This document shows, in pieces, positions 47,209-56,999 of a DNA stretch of 64,000 bases; the first letter of the stretch is position 1, and the number at the start of each line of letters is the position of its first letter. The translations under genes were made by a program, and so were the position numbers. This stretch comes from Mesorhizobium huakuii (GTDB taxonomy: Bacteria; Pseudomonadota; Alphaproteobacteria; Rhizobiales; Rhizobiaceae), in contig NZ_CP050299.1 of assembly GCF_014189455.1 (NCBI RefSeq), positions 186,001-250,000 on the forward strand, read 5' to 3'. The notes beneath the pieces were generated by a model, which was given only the letters and a program-made list of their open reading frames with translations, did no database searches and was not told the DNA's origin.

Positions 47209-47630
47209 TTAACCAATTCCCCATGCGCGAAACCGTCCCCGCCCGTCATCTCGCGCAGCCCCAAGGCCGTCGACGAGGTTGAGGGCTCCCTGTTTTGTCA
47301 CCTTTAGCCTCTCCTGGATCATGCCGGTCGAGACAAGCGGCCGCGACATGACGAGGTAGACTAGGTCGGGGAGTTTCGAGCTCGCGCCGCTCCATCTGGC
47401 TTTTTGCCAGCACAAAACGGCTCCTTCAGGCCAGCCACTGCTGCGTCGTGAATAGCATCGAGCAAGGCGAGCAGCCGATCGCCGCGATTGCGCGCCCGCC
47501 TCCGCTTCCGCGGAATGTTCTTGGCGCCGAGATGCAGGCTGGCGAGATGGTGCGCGGCAAGACCTTCCCGCCGTAGCAGTGCGACCACGAGCGGTGGCCT
47601 AAGCCAGGCGGCATGCTGCAGCACCTCCAT
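47209..47630 (-). pseudogene. DUF1612 / helix-turn-helix plasmid protein, decayed C-terminal part
   Basis: Two frames carry pieces of a protein family common on rhizobial plasmids. HAAWLRPPLVVALLRREGL and NIPRKRRRARNRGDRLLALLDAI occur at 47630-47440, and VYLVMSRPLVSTGMIQERL followed by a helix-turn-helix and GRFRAWGIG at 47360-47209. The frames do not join and the N-terminus is missing, so it is not functional. Confidence 0.6.
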
Positions 47631-47748
47631 GTCCGATCAGGCCTCGAGCAGGATCGCGCAGCGCAGAACGACTGGCAGATCGCGTGTCCTGGCCATAACG
47701 TCCTGCCATTGGCCAGCCGTTCTTCTTCATTCCAGTCGAGATCGTAGA

Positions 47749-48051
47749 TCAGGCATTTTGCGGCTCCGGCCGGTCACCTCCAGACGTTTCCTCTTTCGCG
47801 TGAAGATTTCGGCGAAGCGCTTTTTCGCGCATGGCGGCGCGTCGAAGTTTCAAAAGGTATCGCTCATCATCGCGTGGCCCACCCTCACGACCAGTATGGC
47901 GCTTCGGATCTTGGATTGTGCACTGTAGGCAGCAAAGGATTGCCGGCCGGACCATGAGAACGGGACGCGACAGTGGCGCGTCGTCAGGTCGAAACGCCCA
48001 CCACGGCGGTATGCTGCTCACGCCAATTGCTTGGGCCAACTCTCGGGCCAT
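47749..48051 (-). CDS. Hypothetical protein, about 100 residues
   Basis: The frame encodes ARELAQAIGVSSIPPWWAFR, LSRPVLMVRPAILCCL and a basic C-terminal helix (RRAAMREKALRRNLHAKEE). It reads like a real soluble protein, but I cannot name the family, and upstream sequence in the same frame may belong to it, so the start is uncertain. It lies between plasmid-gene remnants and may itself be a fragment. Confidence 0.35.
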   Translation of the reverse strand: MARELAQAIGVSSIPPWWAFRPDDAPLSRPVLMVRPAILCCLQCTIQDPKRHTGREGGPRDDERYLLKLRRAAMREKALRRNLHAKEETSGGDRPEPQNA

Positions 48052-48320
48052 GCGATTGGCACCCGCCCGATCCGCACAGCATAGCTCGTAACACTGCCCC
48101 GGTGACCTTCGACACTTTGCTCGATTGGGCAGTGGGCCAGAGACTTCTCACGAAAAGAAATCAATTGTATTCTGCGATGCGGTGCTTCTGGCAGGAGCGC
48201 GCCGCCCGTCGTTGCGAAGCTGTTGACAGCACTGCCGATCCTGACGCTCCCGTTCATGTCATGTTCGGGCTCGCGAGGTGGTTGACGGGCGACACTTCCC
48301 AACGAGCCAGGAGAACTGGC

Positions 48321-49612
48321 ATGTCCAAGACAGATGTTCAGCCGTCCTCGATTGAGGGCATAAAGCGCCTTGCCAAGGCTATCTCAAAGCGAGATGCAAT
48401 CTCGCACAGCGAAGCCCTTGACACGGCATCTAAAGTATCGGGCTTTGGCAATTTTCAGCATGCACGCCGATCGTTGGGCGATCGTTCAGCGGAAGCCAGC
48501 CTGGCGCGGAATGTGGTCTATATCTCCACCTTCTGGGAAGATGGTCACGAACATCCGGCCGTGAGACTATCCGGGTATTCATTTCAAAGCCGCTTGATGA
48601 ACTGATCAAGCCGTCTCAGTATCGATATGCTCATAAGCTCGGTCGTTTCCGGCGTCGTGCCTCAGACCATGTGGTCGATGGGCATCGACCAGACTCTGCG
48701 AGCGCGGCTTTGGACATCGCTTGCGGAGCTGCGAGGGTACTGCAGTTCATGGACATCACGGGCCTGCAGCCATCCAAGGCACACGTCGAACCCGGAGCGG
48801 AATATCTGGCCCGCCTGCCTGGACGTGATCATGGAAGTGCCTGGTACGATCCCGTCGCAAAACATCACGTCGGGGCCGACGAACCTTACGCAAGGAGTGT
48901 TGCGTCGAAAGAGCGGGACGCCTGGGCGCGGCGACACAACTGGTCGATCGCAAGGCCGGAATGGCCGGGAATGTACTATCCGGGAAGCTGTGAACTTTAC
49001 CTGTATGCCGATGCGTCGAAGGGATATTCGCTTGATGGGCTTCTCAAGGCGCTTTCCAAAGGCCCTTCACCGATCGTGCCCGCGAATTGTGACCGGGTCG
49101 CCATCGACGGTCGCGCTCCTTTTGTGACTCCGGGAGAGAAGGCTAAAGCCGAGGCGAAGCTCGCGAGAAATGTTCAACGAAAGGCTACCGCGCCACGCGG
49201 TCCCAATACCACTGTCGAGTACCGGCTGCCGCTCAGCGGCATGCGGCGCCGGCGCCCTAAGGCGGCGATGCCCGTGGACGCGCATGCCAGGATAGGCACC
49301 CTGCTGAAGGGTGTGCTGACCGACATGCGAGCGCGCGCGGGCGTCTACAAGCGCGTTGATGCAGTCCGAAGCGAGCTTGATGACTGGGTTCAATGCGAAC
49401 ACGATCGGGCGGCCATGCCCGATGAGGTGTTTTTCGACCTCTACTACGGAGAGAATTCCGCCGGAGGAACGTCAAAAGCGGGTGAACAACACATCGAGGA
49501 CCTCCGCCTCGCACAGTCCATCCTGATGCAACACTATCCGGATTGTGCGCCGTTGAGGGACCTCGTGGGAAAAATCGATCTCGCCGTCATATCGCTCGAG
49601 AAGTTGCGGTGA
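48321..49612 (+). pseudogene. DUF5623-like plasmid protein, frameshifted
   Basis: From the ATG 48321 (behind AGGAG) the N-terminus reads QPSSIEGIKRLAKAISKRDA and SGFGNFQHARRSL, a pattern of the DUF5623 family found on plasmids. Near 48570-48590 the frame shifts; the continuation KPLDELIKPSQYRYAHKLGRF runs open to 49612. Restored, the protein has about 430 residues with a basic central part. No function is known. It converges on ScpB copy 2, with 30 bases between the stops. Confidence 0.6.
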
Positions 49613-49644
49613 CGATGGCGGTCGTCCGGCCAGGCACAGGCGCT

Positions 49645-50334
49645 CTATTCGTCGACGTCGGCATCATTCTCGCCGGGGGCGGAAAACCCCGGCATGATGT
49701 CGCCCGCCAGAAGCTTTTCCTTCGACAGCAGCCCCGCATCCTCGAGAGCCTCGAAGTCGGGAAGATCGCGCAAGGTTTCAAGCCCGAATTCCAGCAGGAA
49801 CTGTTTCGTCGTCACATAGGTATAGGGGGCGCCGGGCGTCGGGCTTCGCGGGCCTGAGGCGATCAGGCCGAAGGAGCGCAAATTGCCGATCAGGTCGCGG
49901 CTGATCTCCTTGCCGAAGAATGACGAGAGTTCGGCGCGCGTGATCGGCTGAAAGAAGGCGATGCACATCAAGACCAGCACTTCGGATTGCGTGAGGTCGA
50001 CGGCGCGTTCGCCAGAGCCGACGGCGGTACGGATGGCGTCGGCATAGGCCGGCCGCGTCAGGTGCTTCCAGCCGCTGGCGACCGCGACCAGATCGTAAGG
50101 CCGGCCCCGCAGCTCCTCGCGGATGTCGTCGATCAAGAGGTCGATGCTGCAGGTCTTGCCGACGATGCGGGTAAGCACCTCGCGGCTGACCGGTTCGCTG
50201 GCGGCGAAGATGGTTGCTTCGACGCGGTTCATCCATTCGCGCCAACGTACTTCTGGCGGCAGGTGATCCAGTTCGCGGTCGAACAGGTGACCATCTGATT
50301 GCTCCTTCGCCCTTTTCCCCCTCGCCTGCTCCAT
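49645..50334 (-). CDS. ScpB-family protein, copy 2
   Basis: A 229-residue ScpB protein starting at the ATG 50334, four bases after the stop of DUF1403 copy 2. It keeps all features of the other copies (EATIFAASEPVSREVLTRIVG, CSIDLLIDDIREELRGRPYDL, FFQPITRAELSSFFGKEISRD) and an acidic tail. The frame is intact, while its DUF1403 partner is frameshifted. Confidence 0.87.
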   Translation of the reverse strand: MEQARGKRAKEQSDGHLFDRELDHLPPEVRWREWMNRVEATIFAASEPVSREVLTRIVGKTCSIDLLIDDIREELRGRPYDLVAVASGWKHLTRPAYADAIRTAVGSGERAVDLTQSEVLVLMCIAFFQPITRAELSSFFGKEISRDLIGNLRSFGLIASGPRSPTPGAPYTYVTTKQFLLEFGLETLRDLPDFEALEDAGLLSKEKLLAGDIMPGFSAPGENDADVDE

Positions 50335-50338
50335 GGTC

Positions 50339-51324
50339 TCACAGCCCGTAGATGCGGAAGGTCGGACGACCGGACAGCTCGCGCACGGCGCCAAGTTCGA
50401 TCAGCCGGTCGAACAGGCGGCGCAGGCCGCGGTCGCTCATGCCGGCGATCTTTGAGGATGCGACGATCGCGTCGTCGGACAGCAGCTTCTCGACGACAGT
50501 GTCCGCCCCTTTCGCCCGCAGCTTTGGGGCGACAGCCAGCAGGCGGTCGGCGCGGCGGCCGAGCTCGGCCGCAAGATCCATCGCCTGCAGCGCCGCCTGC
50601 GCATAAGCCGCCCAAATGCGTTGCCGGGACGCCTGCCCGGATTCCCGTTCGGCATGGGGTGACCGACGACCGCCCGCCACCGGGTGCAAGCCGAACAGGG
50701 GCACCGCATGCGTCCACCCTAGCCGGTCGGCCAGAACAGCGTCCGCAAGCCACGGTCCAAGCTCACGCGTGGCGCGACTGTGATGACGCTCGAGCACGGC
50801 CATCGCGTCGACCGCGCCAGCGACTGCATTACCGACCGCGCCAGCGATCGCCTGGATTTCGTCACCGATTTGACCGGCCGCCCCCACGTCAAGCGCGCTC
50901 CCCAGATCCGCGGCGACATCGACCAATACCCCTCGCTGACCAACGTCGCGACTGGACGCGATGCCAGCGTTCGCCAGGCAAGCAGCATACGGCCGGCGGG
51001 TCCAACGTCGTCGCCGGGACGGGTGAGCAGCAGCGCGTCACGCAGCGCCGCCTCGTCCTCGACCCGGCCGGCGCGTTTGGCCGTTGCCGCCGCTGCCCCG
51101 AGTGCCAGGCGCTGCCGCCAGGCGCCGGCCCATCTCTCCTGCCGGCGCACCACCGCATCGAGGGCGGTCAGCGCCGCAGCCGCGGCAAACGCAGCGTCTT
51201 CGCTCGAGTCCGGACCGGCCGCCACGGCGCGCAGCCAGGTCGGGACGGGAGTGGCCAGCGCAGCCGGGGCTGCACCGGTGAGGGCCACAGGTGCATGGCG
51301 AAGCAGTTTCGGGCGCAGAATCAT
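50339..51324 (-). pseudogene. DUF1403 protein, copy 2, frameshifted
   Basis: The gene starts at the ATG 51324 (MILRPKLLRHAP). Its N-terminal part (ALDAVVRRQERWAGAWRQRL, LLTRPGDDVG) and C-terminal part (LVDVAADLGSALDVGAAGQ to FRIYGL) lie in different frames that meet near 50930, where a GGGG run would need five G. The middle region differs from copies 1 and 3, so the three copies are not recent duplicates. It is probably inactive unless the shift is a sequencing error. Confidence 0.8.
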
Positions 51325-51336
51325 CGTCGACAGCAT

Positions 51337-51864
51337 GAATCATCGCGGCGCTTCTGGCAACGAAAATGGCCTAAAGCCGCCGCGCCCGTCGACAGTTAAA
51401 AACGAACGATAAACCGTAGCCTTTCGTTTTAATCCTTGTAGAGGAGATGCTCTCTCTCGTCGATCAAAACCCGGAAATGCGCGTTGGGCAAGAGCAAGCA
51501 TACCGCGACGGCAACAAACACGCCGCCCCGCCACAGAAGAGGCGGTGCTGCCGGATGATCTGTCCGCCATGCTGGGACGCTCGACCGCAGCAGCGACGCG
51601 GCGTGAGCATCGATTCTTCCTTGCAAAATAGGAGTCGCACTCCACAATTGCTAGGATAACTGGGCGCCGCGCCACGACCGAACTTACGGAATCGCTGGCC
51701 GCCGTGGCGCTGCTCGGACCGCGTCAGGTTTGGCAAGACCACACTCCTAGCGCTGGAAATAGCCGGAGGGCGTCCTTCCATCCGAATCCGACGCCGACCG
51801 CCTATCTCGAAATGTACCATTTCGACTGTCTCGACGTTGGCACACTCAAACCGATCCGCCCGCT
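51337..51864. other. Intergenic stretch upstream of DUF1403 copy 2
   Basis: No intact gene is seen. Read toward the DUF1403 gene, TTATCGTTCGTTTTTAAC near 51393-51410 resembles TTATCGTTCATTTTACG upstream of copy 3, a possible shared control element. Confidence 0.4.
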
Positions 51865-52107
51865 CACCGTCAGCCGCAAGCGCTTGACCGCGCCGGCATC
51901 TCGATGGCATCATCGGGATTGGACGGTGGTGTACGGGTGATCGGCAGGACGTGGACGACCGGGGGCCGTCCTCCTACATGGCGACCAGCACTAGCACCAG
52001 GCATTGCCGGTCCTTGTGTCGGCTTGCTGGCGCCGCTCGCGGTGTTGCCAGTGCCAGAGATACGAATAGCGGAAGACATGACCGACCTTGATTTCAGCCG
52101 GCAGCAT
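51865..52107 (-). pseudogene. PemK/MazF-like toxin remnant
   Basis: From an ATG at 52107 the DNA encodes KVGHVFRYSYLWHWQHRE, then after a frameshift GGRPPVVHVLPITRTPPSNP, both typical of PemK-like growth inhibitors in alphaproteobacteria. The end is lost. It follows the Phd-like antitoxin by ten bases, so the two were one toxin-antitoxin operon. Confidence 0.55.
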
Positions 52108-52116
52108 TTTTTGCTG

Positions 52117-52385
52117 TCAGACCTTTGCCGGAAGAAGCTCGCCGTTGAGATGGTCAAGGCCCGGCTCCATTTCGACGGCTTCGACAGCGGCGATCTCGTC
52201 GGCGCTGAGTTCCGCGGTCAGATCGACCCGGCGGTCGCGCTTCGACAGCCGGACAAAATCTTCGTAAGCCAGCAGCACGGTGCGAGGCCGCCGTTCTCGG
52301 TGATGATGACAGGGTCGCGGACCGCGGCATCCTGATAGGCGCCGAAGGTTTTCGAGACGGCGGTGACGGTGACGGTGGTGGTCAT
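52117..52385 (-). pseudogene. Phd/YefM-like antitoxin, frameshifted
   Basis: The ATG at 52385 begins MTTTVTVTAVSKTFGAYQDA and DPVIITENGG, the Phd/YefM N-terminal fold. After a one-base shift near 52278 it continues PRTVLLAYEDFVRLSKRDRR to the stop at 52117. The C-terminal toxin-binding tail is acidic and hydrophobic as usual. Confidence 0.65.
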
Positions 52386-52506
52386 CGGCTGAACTCTTTT
52401 CTTCCGGAAGACATGGGTTTTCCGGGCTTTCCACAGGTATCAGCCGGCCATCGTAATACGCGCTTGAGCTGGGCACAAAGCGATAAGCTGCGGGATTTGG
52501 CGATCA

Positions 52507-53712
52507 TCATCCCGTCATCCTTGCTGTGGCGCCGTTGGCCTTGAGCGCCGCCATCAGCATCGGCCCGACCGAAAAAGTCCCTACCCTGGCCTTATCAGTC
52601 AGCGCCCGAAGATAGCCGCCGGCGGAATTGATGTGCTGAGCACGTTGCAGGATACAGGCGATCACCATCGCCGCGGTCTCCTGACCCATTGCATGGCAGG
52701 CTTCCTCATACGCTGACGGCGAAACACCCAGATATCCCCGCACCTGGGCGGCGGTTATCATGAGATCGCGCCAATTGCTGATCCCGTCGACGGCATAATC
52801 CGCAATTTCGGGGCAGGCCTTCAGCACCATCCCCAGCGGGTATGTTTTCGGCGCCTCTGCGGTCCTCGTTCTGGGCTCGGCCGTCGCCCCGCTTTTCTCT
52901 AAAGCAGGTTCAAATTCAAAAGTAGAGTCGGTATTTGAATTAGATTGCTGCCGCTCGCTTTGAGAGTCATTGCCGCTCGGATTCGTGGATTTCATATGAG
53001 TTTCCAGCAGCTTATCCACATCGTCATGCAATACGGCAAGATCTGCTGCGATCGGTTCCAGCTCCGCAATGCAGGCTCGGCGCGGAATTGCCTCCACAAC
53101 GCTGCGGAAGCGCTTCCACAAGCCTCCCCAGCCGCCCGGAACGTGCTCTTCAAGGGCGGCCTCGATGAGCTTGTGGATGTCACGGCGGTGCAAGGTGATC
53201 CGCTCGCGCATGAGCCTGAGCGCCCGGTTGTCGGCACGAACACGCTCCGCCGCCGCCTCAAACTCGCAAGCACGGGCTAGCAGAGGTGCCAAGGAGAAGC
53301 CGAATGCTTCCTCTATCTCCCCTCCCCGGCCCTTGCGGGCGTAGCGCTTGCCGTTCGGGCTGTCCCGACGGATGATTAGCCCGCAGTCAACAAGAGCCGC
53401 CAGGTGTCGCCTGACTGTGGGCTCGGGCATTCCGTGCGCCCTGAGCGACAGTTGGGCGTTCGAGGGAAAGACGATGAGGCCGTTTTCCTCACTCAGCTCG
53501 CTGTCAGGATAGAATGATAGCAGCGCATTCAGGACGGCCAGAGCGCGATCGCCGATACCGACGATGCTCTTGCCTTCGCAGAGGTTGCGGTAGATCTGCC
53601 ACTTGTCGACAACCCTGCCCTTAGGGATTTCACGTGAATCGTTTCGCGCTGCCAGCATGGCAAGCGACATCGGCCGCCGCCCAAAGGGCGTCGTTGCAAT
53701 ACCAGTCTCCAT
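52507..53712 (-). CDS. repC: Replication initiator RepC
   Basis: A 401-residue protein of the usual RepC length. The N-terminus (ATTPFGRRPMSLAMLAARND) and a winged-helix region (LRAHGMPEPTVRRHLAALVDCGLI) are typical of RepC, the initiator of repABC plasmids, which binds an origin located within its own gene. The C-terminal part (RDLMITAAQVRGYLGVSPSAYEEA) is also family-like. It follows repB with the candidate ctRNA region between them, in the standard repA-repB-repC order on the minus strand. Confidence 0.93.
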   Translation of the reverse strand: METGIATTPFGRRPMSLAMLAARNDSREIPKGRVVDKWQIYRNLCEGKSIVGIGDRALAVLNALLSFYPDSELSEENGLIVFPSNAQLSLRAHGMPEPTVRRHLAALVDCGLIIRRDSPNGKRYARKGRGGEIEEAFGFSLAPLLARACEFEAAAERVRADNRALRLMRERITLHRRDIHKLIEAALEEHVPGGWGGLWKRFRSVVEAIPRRACIAELEPIAADLAVLHDDVDKLLETHMKSTNPSGNDSQSERQQSNSNTDSTFEFEPALEKSGATAEPRTRTAEAPKTYPLGMVLKACPEIADYAVDGISNWRDLMITAAQVRGYLGVSPSAYEEACHAMGQETAAMVIACILQRAQHINSAGGYLRALTDKARVGTFSVGPMLMAALKANGATARMTG

Positions 53713-53774
53713 TTCTTCCCTTCGCCTTCAATTAGGCAAAAGAAATCCGTCCGCCGAATCGACGCTTAAAACGC

Positions 53775-53803
53775 TTGACACTGATTCGCGGAAATGAGAT
53801 TCT
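53775..53803 (+). promoter_or_regulatory. Promoter of the counter-transcribed RNA
   Basis: TTGACA at 53775-53780 and GATTCT at 53798-53803 are 17 bases apart on the strand opposite to repABC, in the repB-repC gap where repABC plasmids encode their ctRNA. Confidence 0.7.
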
Positions 53804-53809
53804 CGGCTT

Positions 53810-53862
53810 GCTAAAGATCGAGAAGGGCTTCCACGGTTCGCCGTCGGGGGCCTTTTTCTTTT
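53810..53862 (+). ncRNA. Counter-transcribed RNA (incompatibility RNA) between repB and repC
   Basis: From the promoter at 53775 a short RNA of about 55 bases would be made against the repC leader. It ends in a hairpin (ACGG-TTCG-CCGT core with further pairing) followed by a T-rich run at 53853-53862. Position, orientation, size and terminator-like 3' end match the ctRNAs that lower RepC synthesis and set incompatibility in repABC plasmids. The exact start is inferred. Confidence 0.75.
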
Positions 53863-53868
53863 GCGGTT

Positions 53869-54870
53869 TTAGTCTCCCTTGGTTTCCTTTTCCTGCTTCC
53901 TGTAGGCCTCATAAAGACCGTCCAGTTGGCCTGCTATGAACTCAGCAAAATGGAGACCGTAAGCTGCCTCGACTATTATCGAAGCTTTCTTTGGCGTCCC
54001 TCTAATCGCAACGCTCAGTGATCTGTCGGCAGGAGCCCAGGCTTTGGGTGCGAGGGCAACCTTTGGCTTCTTGGGTGTCTTGGATGATTTCAGATGACTG
54101 AGGAGCAGGTTGAAGACTTCGTCCTTCACCTGACCTGCTGCAAACTCCTCGGTTCGAACGTACTCGATCGCTTTGGTAGCATTGGCTGGAATCTGAACTA
54201 GTTTTTTGAGTTCTTCCCAACGATCCCTGCCAACACCCTTTGCGGCCCCAACGACACTCAGCACCGCTTCGGGAACCGTCTCAGCGACCGACAGCATACG
54301 AGACAGCAGCGTGTCATCGACCGTAAGGGCTGATTTGACAGTATCCTTCGTCATACCGCTCTCAATCAACTTCCGTGCGAACAACGACTTCTCGATAAAC
54401 GACAGGTCGGCTCGAGCAGTATTTTCTTGGCCCTGTGCGATGACATGCTCAATGTCAGCCAAGCGCTTCACGACCGCTCGGACATTAATGCCGAGATCGC
54501 GGGCGACCTTTGCCCGTCGATGGCCAAATACAATCATGTAGCGGCCTATATCATGGGGGTGCGGTCGCACAAGGATCGGTGTCGACTGGCCAGATGTACG
54601 AATGGCTTGTCTGAGCTGTAGGTATTCTGCGTCATCCTCCCCTATACGATCAGCAATGAACGAACCATCGAGATCCTTGGGGTCAATCGCCACCACGGTT
54701 TCTCCGTCGAGCATCCGCACTGAATTCTCGGCCAGTTCGTCCAGTGACTGCATCATCGAACGCGACGCGCCACGCTTGGCGTAGTCAGACCTAGCCTGCG
54801 ATGCCGAATGCACTGGCTGTTCCCGAGTAAGTGACGCGGTTACGCTTGCCAGAAGGTCCTTTCTAGCCAT
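53869..54870 (-). CDS. repB: Partition protein RepB (ParB family)
   Basis: A 333-residue ParB-family protein. The N-terminal ParB/Srx-type domain shows STPILVRPHP and YMIVFGHRRAKVARDLG, followed by a helix-turn-helix (LSFIEKSLFARKLIESGM, VDDTLLSRMLSVAE). RepB binds parS sites and, with RepA, partitions the plasmid and represses the operon. It lies 75 bases after repA; that gap contains one copy of a 14-base repeat also found upstream of repA. Confidence 0.93.
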   Translation of the reverse strand: MARKDLLASVTASLTREQPVHSASQARSDYAKRGASRSMMQSLDELAENSVRMLDGETVVAIDPKDLDGSFIADRIGEDDAEYLQLRQAIRTSGQSTPILVRPHPHDIGRYMIVFGHRRAKVARDLGINVRAVVKRLADIEHVIAQGQENTARADLSFIEKSLFARKLIESGMTKDTVKSALTVDDTLLSRMLSVAETVPEAVLSVVGAAKGVGRDRWEELKKLVQIPANATKAIEYVRTEEFAAGQVKDEVFNLLLSHLKSSKTPKKPKVALAPKAWAPADRSLSVAIRGTPKKASIIVEAAYGLHFAEFIAGQLDGLYEAYRKQEKETKGD

Positions 54871-54926
54871 TCTGTCCTCTCAGACCTGCTCTCATCTTTT
54901 TGAAATTGCTTCCAAAACTGCCGTTC

Positions 54927-54940
54927 TGCACGGCTGTCAA
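54927..54940 (+). promoter_or_regulatory. Candidate parS/operator repeat, copy in the repA-repB gap
   Basis: The 14-base sequence TGCACGGCTGTCAA is repeated exactly at 56404-56417 upstream of repA. repABC plasmids place RepB-binding parS sites in these two positions. The repeat is only partly palindromic, so the assignment is tentative. Confidence 0.5.
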
Positions 54941-54945
54941 AATGG

Positions 54946-56160
54946 TCACTTCCGCCCCCATGCCTTATGAATAAGTGATGTAATCTCGGAATTGACCGCG
55001 TTCAGACTTTCAATCGCCCGCTCATATGTTGTTCGCGTGAATTGGCTTTTCTCGACCTCGTAAAGTGTCTGTTTCGTGATGCCCGCGTCTGAGATGGCCG
55101 TAGTCTTCACCATTTGGTTCTTGAGCATGCGCTTGTTGAAAAGTGCTTGCAGGAAACCAACCATCTGGGCCTGGGGACCATCGGTCGGCTCATATCGAGT
55201 CACGAGATAACGGAACCACTTCAGCTTCACCGCTGCCCCAGCCCCCTTGATGGACTGCAGGATGCCACCGAGCATGAGCAAGAACTGAGACATCGACATC
55301 ACATCGAGCATCTGCGGGTGCACGGTAATAATCACTGACGTCGAAGCTGTCAGAGATGTGAGCGTTAGGTAACCGAGTTGCGGTGGGCAATCTATGACAA
55401 TCACGTCATAGCGATCGTCAACTTCCTTGAGCGCCGCAGAAATGCGCGTGAAGAACAAGCGCCCTTCTGGTGAATTCTTGCTAGAAGCGGCTAGTGGAGT
55501 GTCGTACTCGTATTCCTGCAGTTCAAGATTGGCAGGCACGATGTCCAAACCCGGGAAATTGGTCGGCCGAATAATCTCCTTGATTGATTTTTTGTGCTCG
55601 TCGTATCGAAGTGCCTCATAAAGCGAGGGATTCTTGTCGAGTTCAGGCTGAATGCCATGCAGAGCTGACAGGGAAGCCTGCGGATCAAGGTCAATTGCGA
55701 GAACGCGATGCCCTGTCAGAGCGAGGTATTGAGCTAGATGGGCAGCTGTTGTTGTCTTGCCGGAGCCACCCTTGAAATTGACGACGGAGATGACTTGCAA
55801 TGTGTCACCTTGACGGCGGTGAGGAACATAGCGCTTGAAGTCCGAACGACCGTGCTTGTCGAGGTATTGACGCAACTCGAGCATCTGCAGAGCAGTGTAT
55901 GAACGACGACCCGAATTGGAAACCTCAGGTGCGGGGCCCTTGCCTTCGAGATGCAGCTTTTTAATATGATTCTGGGTGACGCCCAGAAAATCCGCGACTT
56001 CGACCGAGGAAAATTGCCGTAGCCCCTTCATCGCATTTGGTGGATACTGCTCAAGCCGCAGCATGTTCAATTTGTCCGAGATAAGCTCTCCCTGTTCGAG
56101 AATCTCCTCGTCGAAATCGAACTCCAAGTCGTGATCGGGCATCAAATTCATACTCGGCAA
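54946..56160 (-). CDS. repA: Partition ATPase RepA (ParA family)
   Basis: A 404-residue ParA-type ATPase. Residues 40-100 are a MerR-like DNA-binding region (FSSVEVADFLGVTQNHIKKL), and the deviant Walker A NFKGGSGKTTTAAHLAQ follows near 130. Walker B-like DVIVIDCPPQLG is near 255. RepA with RepB partitions plasmid copies and represses the repABC promoter. It is the first gene of the operon; the 240 bases upstream hold the promoter region and the second 14-base repeat. Confidence 0.94.
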   Translation of the reverse strand: MPSMNLMPDHDLEFDFDEEILEQGELISDKLNMLRLEQYPPNAMKGLRQFSSVEVADFLGVTQNHIKKLHLEGKGPAPEVSNSGRRSYTALQMLELRQYLDKHGRSDFKRYVPHRRQGDTLQVISVVNFKGGSGKTTTAAHLAQYLALTGHRVLAIDLDPQASLSALHGIQPELDKNPSLYEALRYDEHKKSIKEIIRPTNFPGLDIVPANLELQEYEYDTPLAASSKNSPEGRLFFTRISAALKEVDDRYDVIVIDCPPQLGYLTLTSLTASTSVIITVHPQMLDVMSMSQFLLMLGGILQSIKGAGAAVKLKWFRYLVTRYEPTDGPQAQMVGFLQALFNKRMLKNQMVKTTAISDAGITKQTLYEVEKSQFTRTTYERAIESLNAVNSEITSLIHKAWGRK

Positions 56161-56800
56161 TTTCCAGAATAACGCTTTTCTGACATGATTGTCACTTCAA
56201 GCGTGATTAATGCCCGATTCGGACAATCCAGCAAGAAGTTTTTAGCTAACAGGAGGTTAACGGGCGTTCTCGCCTCGAAAGCATAATCTAAAATTGCATC
56301 TGTGAGCTGTTGGGAACCGTTGTCGCAAGCCATAAAGGCAGCACGAGCTTGGCATGACATTCGGACGTCTACACCATTGAAATGATGGCACAATTATCCG
56401 ATTTGCACGGCTGTCAAGTTTAACGGTCGGGGCACGATTCCGGTTCCGTGGTTGACGTTATGCCCTCTGTGCAAGATAGGAACGGTGCTGGGCCGACCTG
56501 AGGGCCGAACTTCAGCGGGAGGCGAACTTGCGCGGTCGTCACCCTTTCAACTGCCGAACTGGCCGACCTAATTTCGGATGATGTATAGCTATCAAAGTAA
56601 GATAATCGAACGCTCCACGGCCTTCAGATGTCGAGCGTGCCCCGACCGGTCGGTGAGCGGACGCAATCGCAATGGATGCGAAGGGTGCGCCTTCTCTCTC
56701 ATTGCAGACCGCCTCTGGAACGGATGCACGAAGTCGGCGATACGTTCTGGCTGATGGCGGTCGGCGGTGTCTCTTGGCCGGCCTGCCCGATTTCCAGCTT
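56161..56800. other. Control region upstream of repA, no gene
   Basis: This stretch contains the promoter region of repABC and the repeat TGCACGGCTGTCAA at 56404-56417, identical to that at 54927-54940. The bases from 56420 to 56800 show no gene I can support. Confidence 0.5.
56404..56417 (+). promoter_or_regulatory. Candidate parS/operator repeat upstream of repA
   Basis: An exact copy of the 14-base repeat at 54927-54940, about 245 bases before the repA start. Confidence 0.5.
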
Positions 56801-56839
56801 GGTCGCCCCACTATCCGACCTAATCGACCAGCTTCGCCA

Positions 56840-56996
56840 GAATGCCGGCGGCCACGACTTCGAAAGGTCATTTGGTGGCGGAATGGCGATGATGATACAG
56901 ATCGGCCATCGCGAAAGCCACGACATCGATATTTTCCTCGACGACCCTCAATTGCTCGGTTTCATCGACCCATCCAGAACCCCACCTGCACTTTGA
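56840..56996 (+). pseudogene. Fragment of an AbiEii-like nucleotidyltransferase
   Basis: The piece GGGMAMMIQIGHRESHDIDI followed by FLDDPQLLGFIDPS matches the nucleotidyltransferase motif region (Gly-rich strand and Asp-x-Asp) of AbiEii-type toxins. It has no credible start and ends abruptly where the scrambled higBA copy begins. Confidence 0.5.
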
Positions 56997-56999
56997 AAC

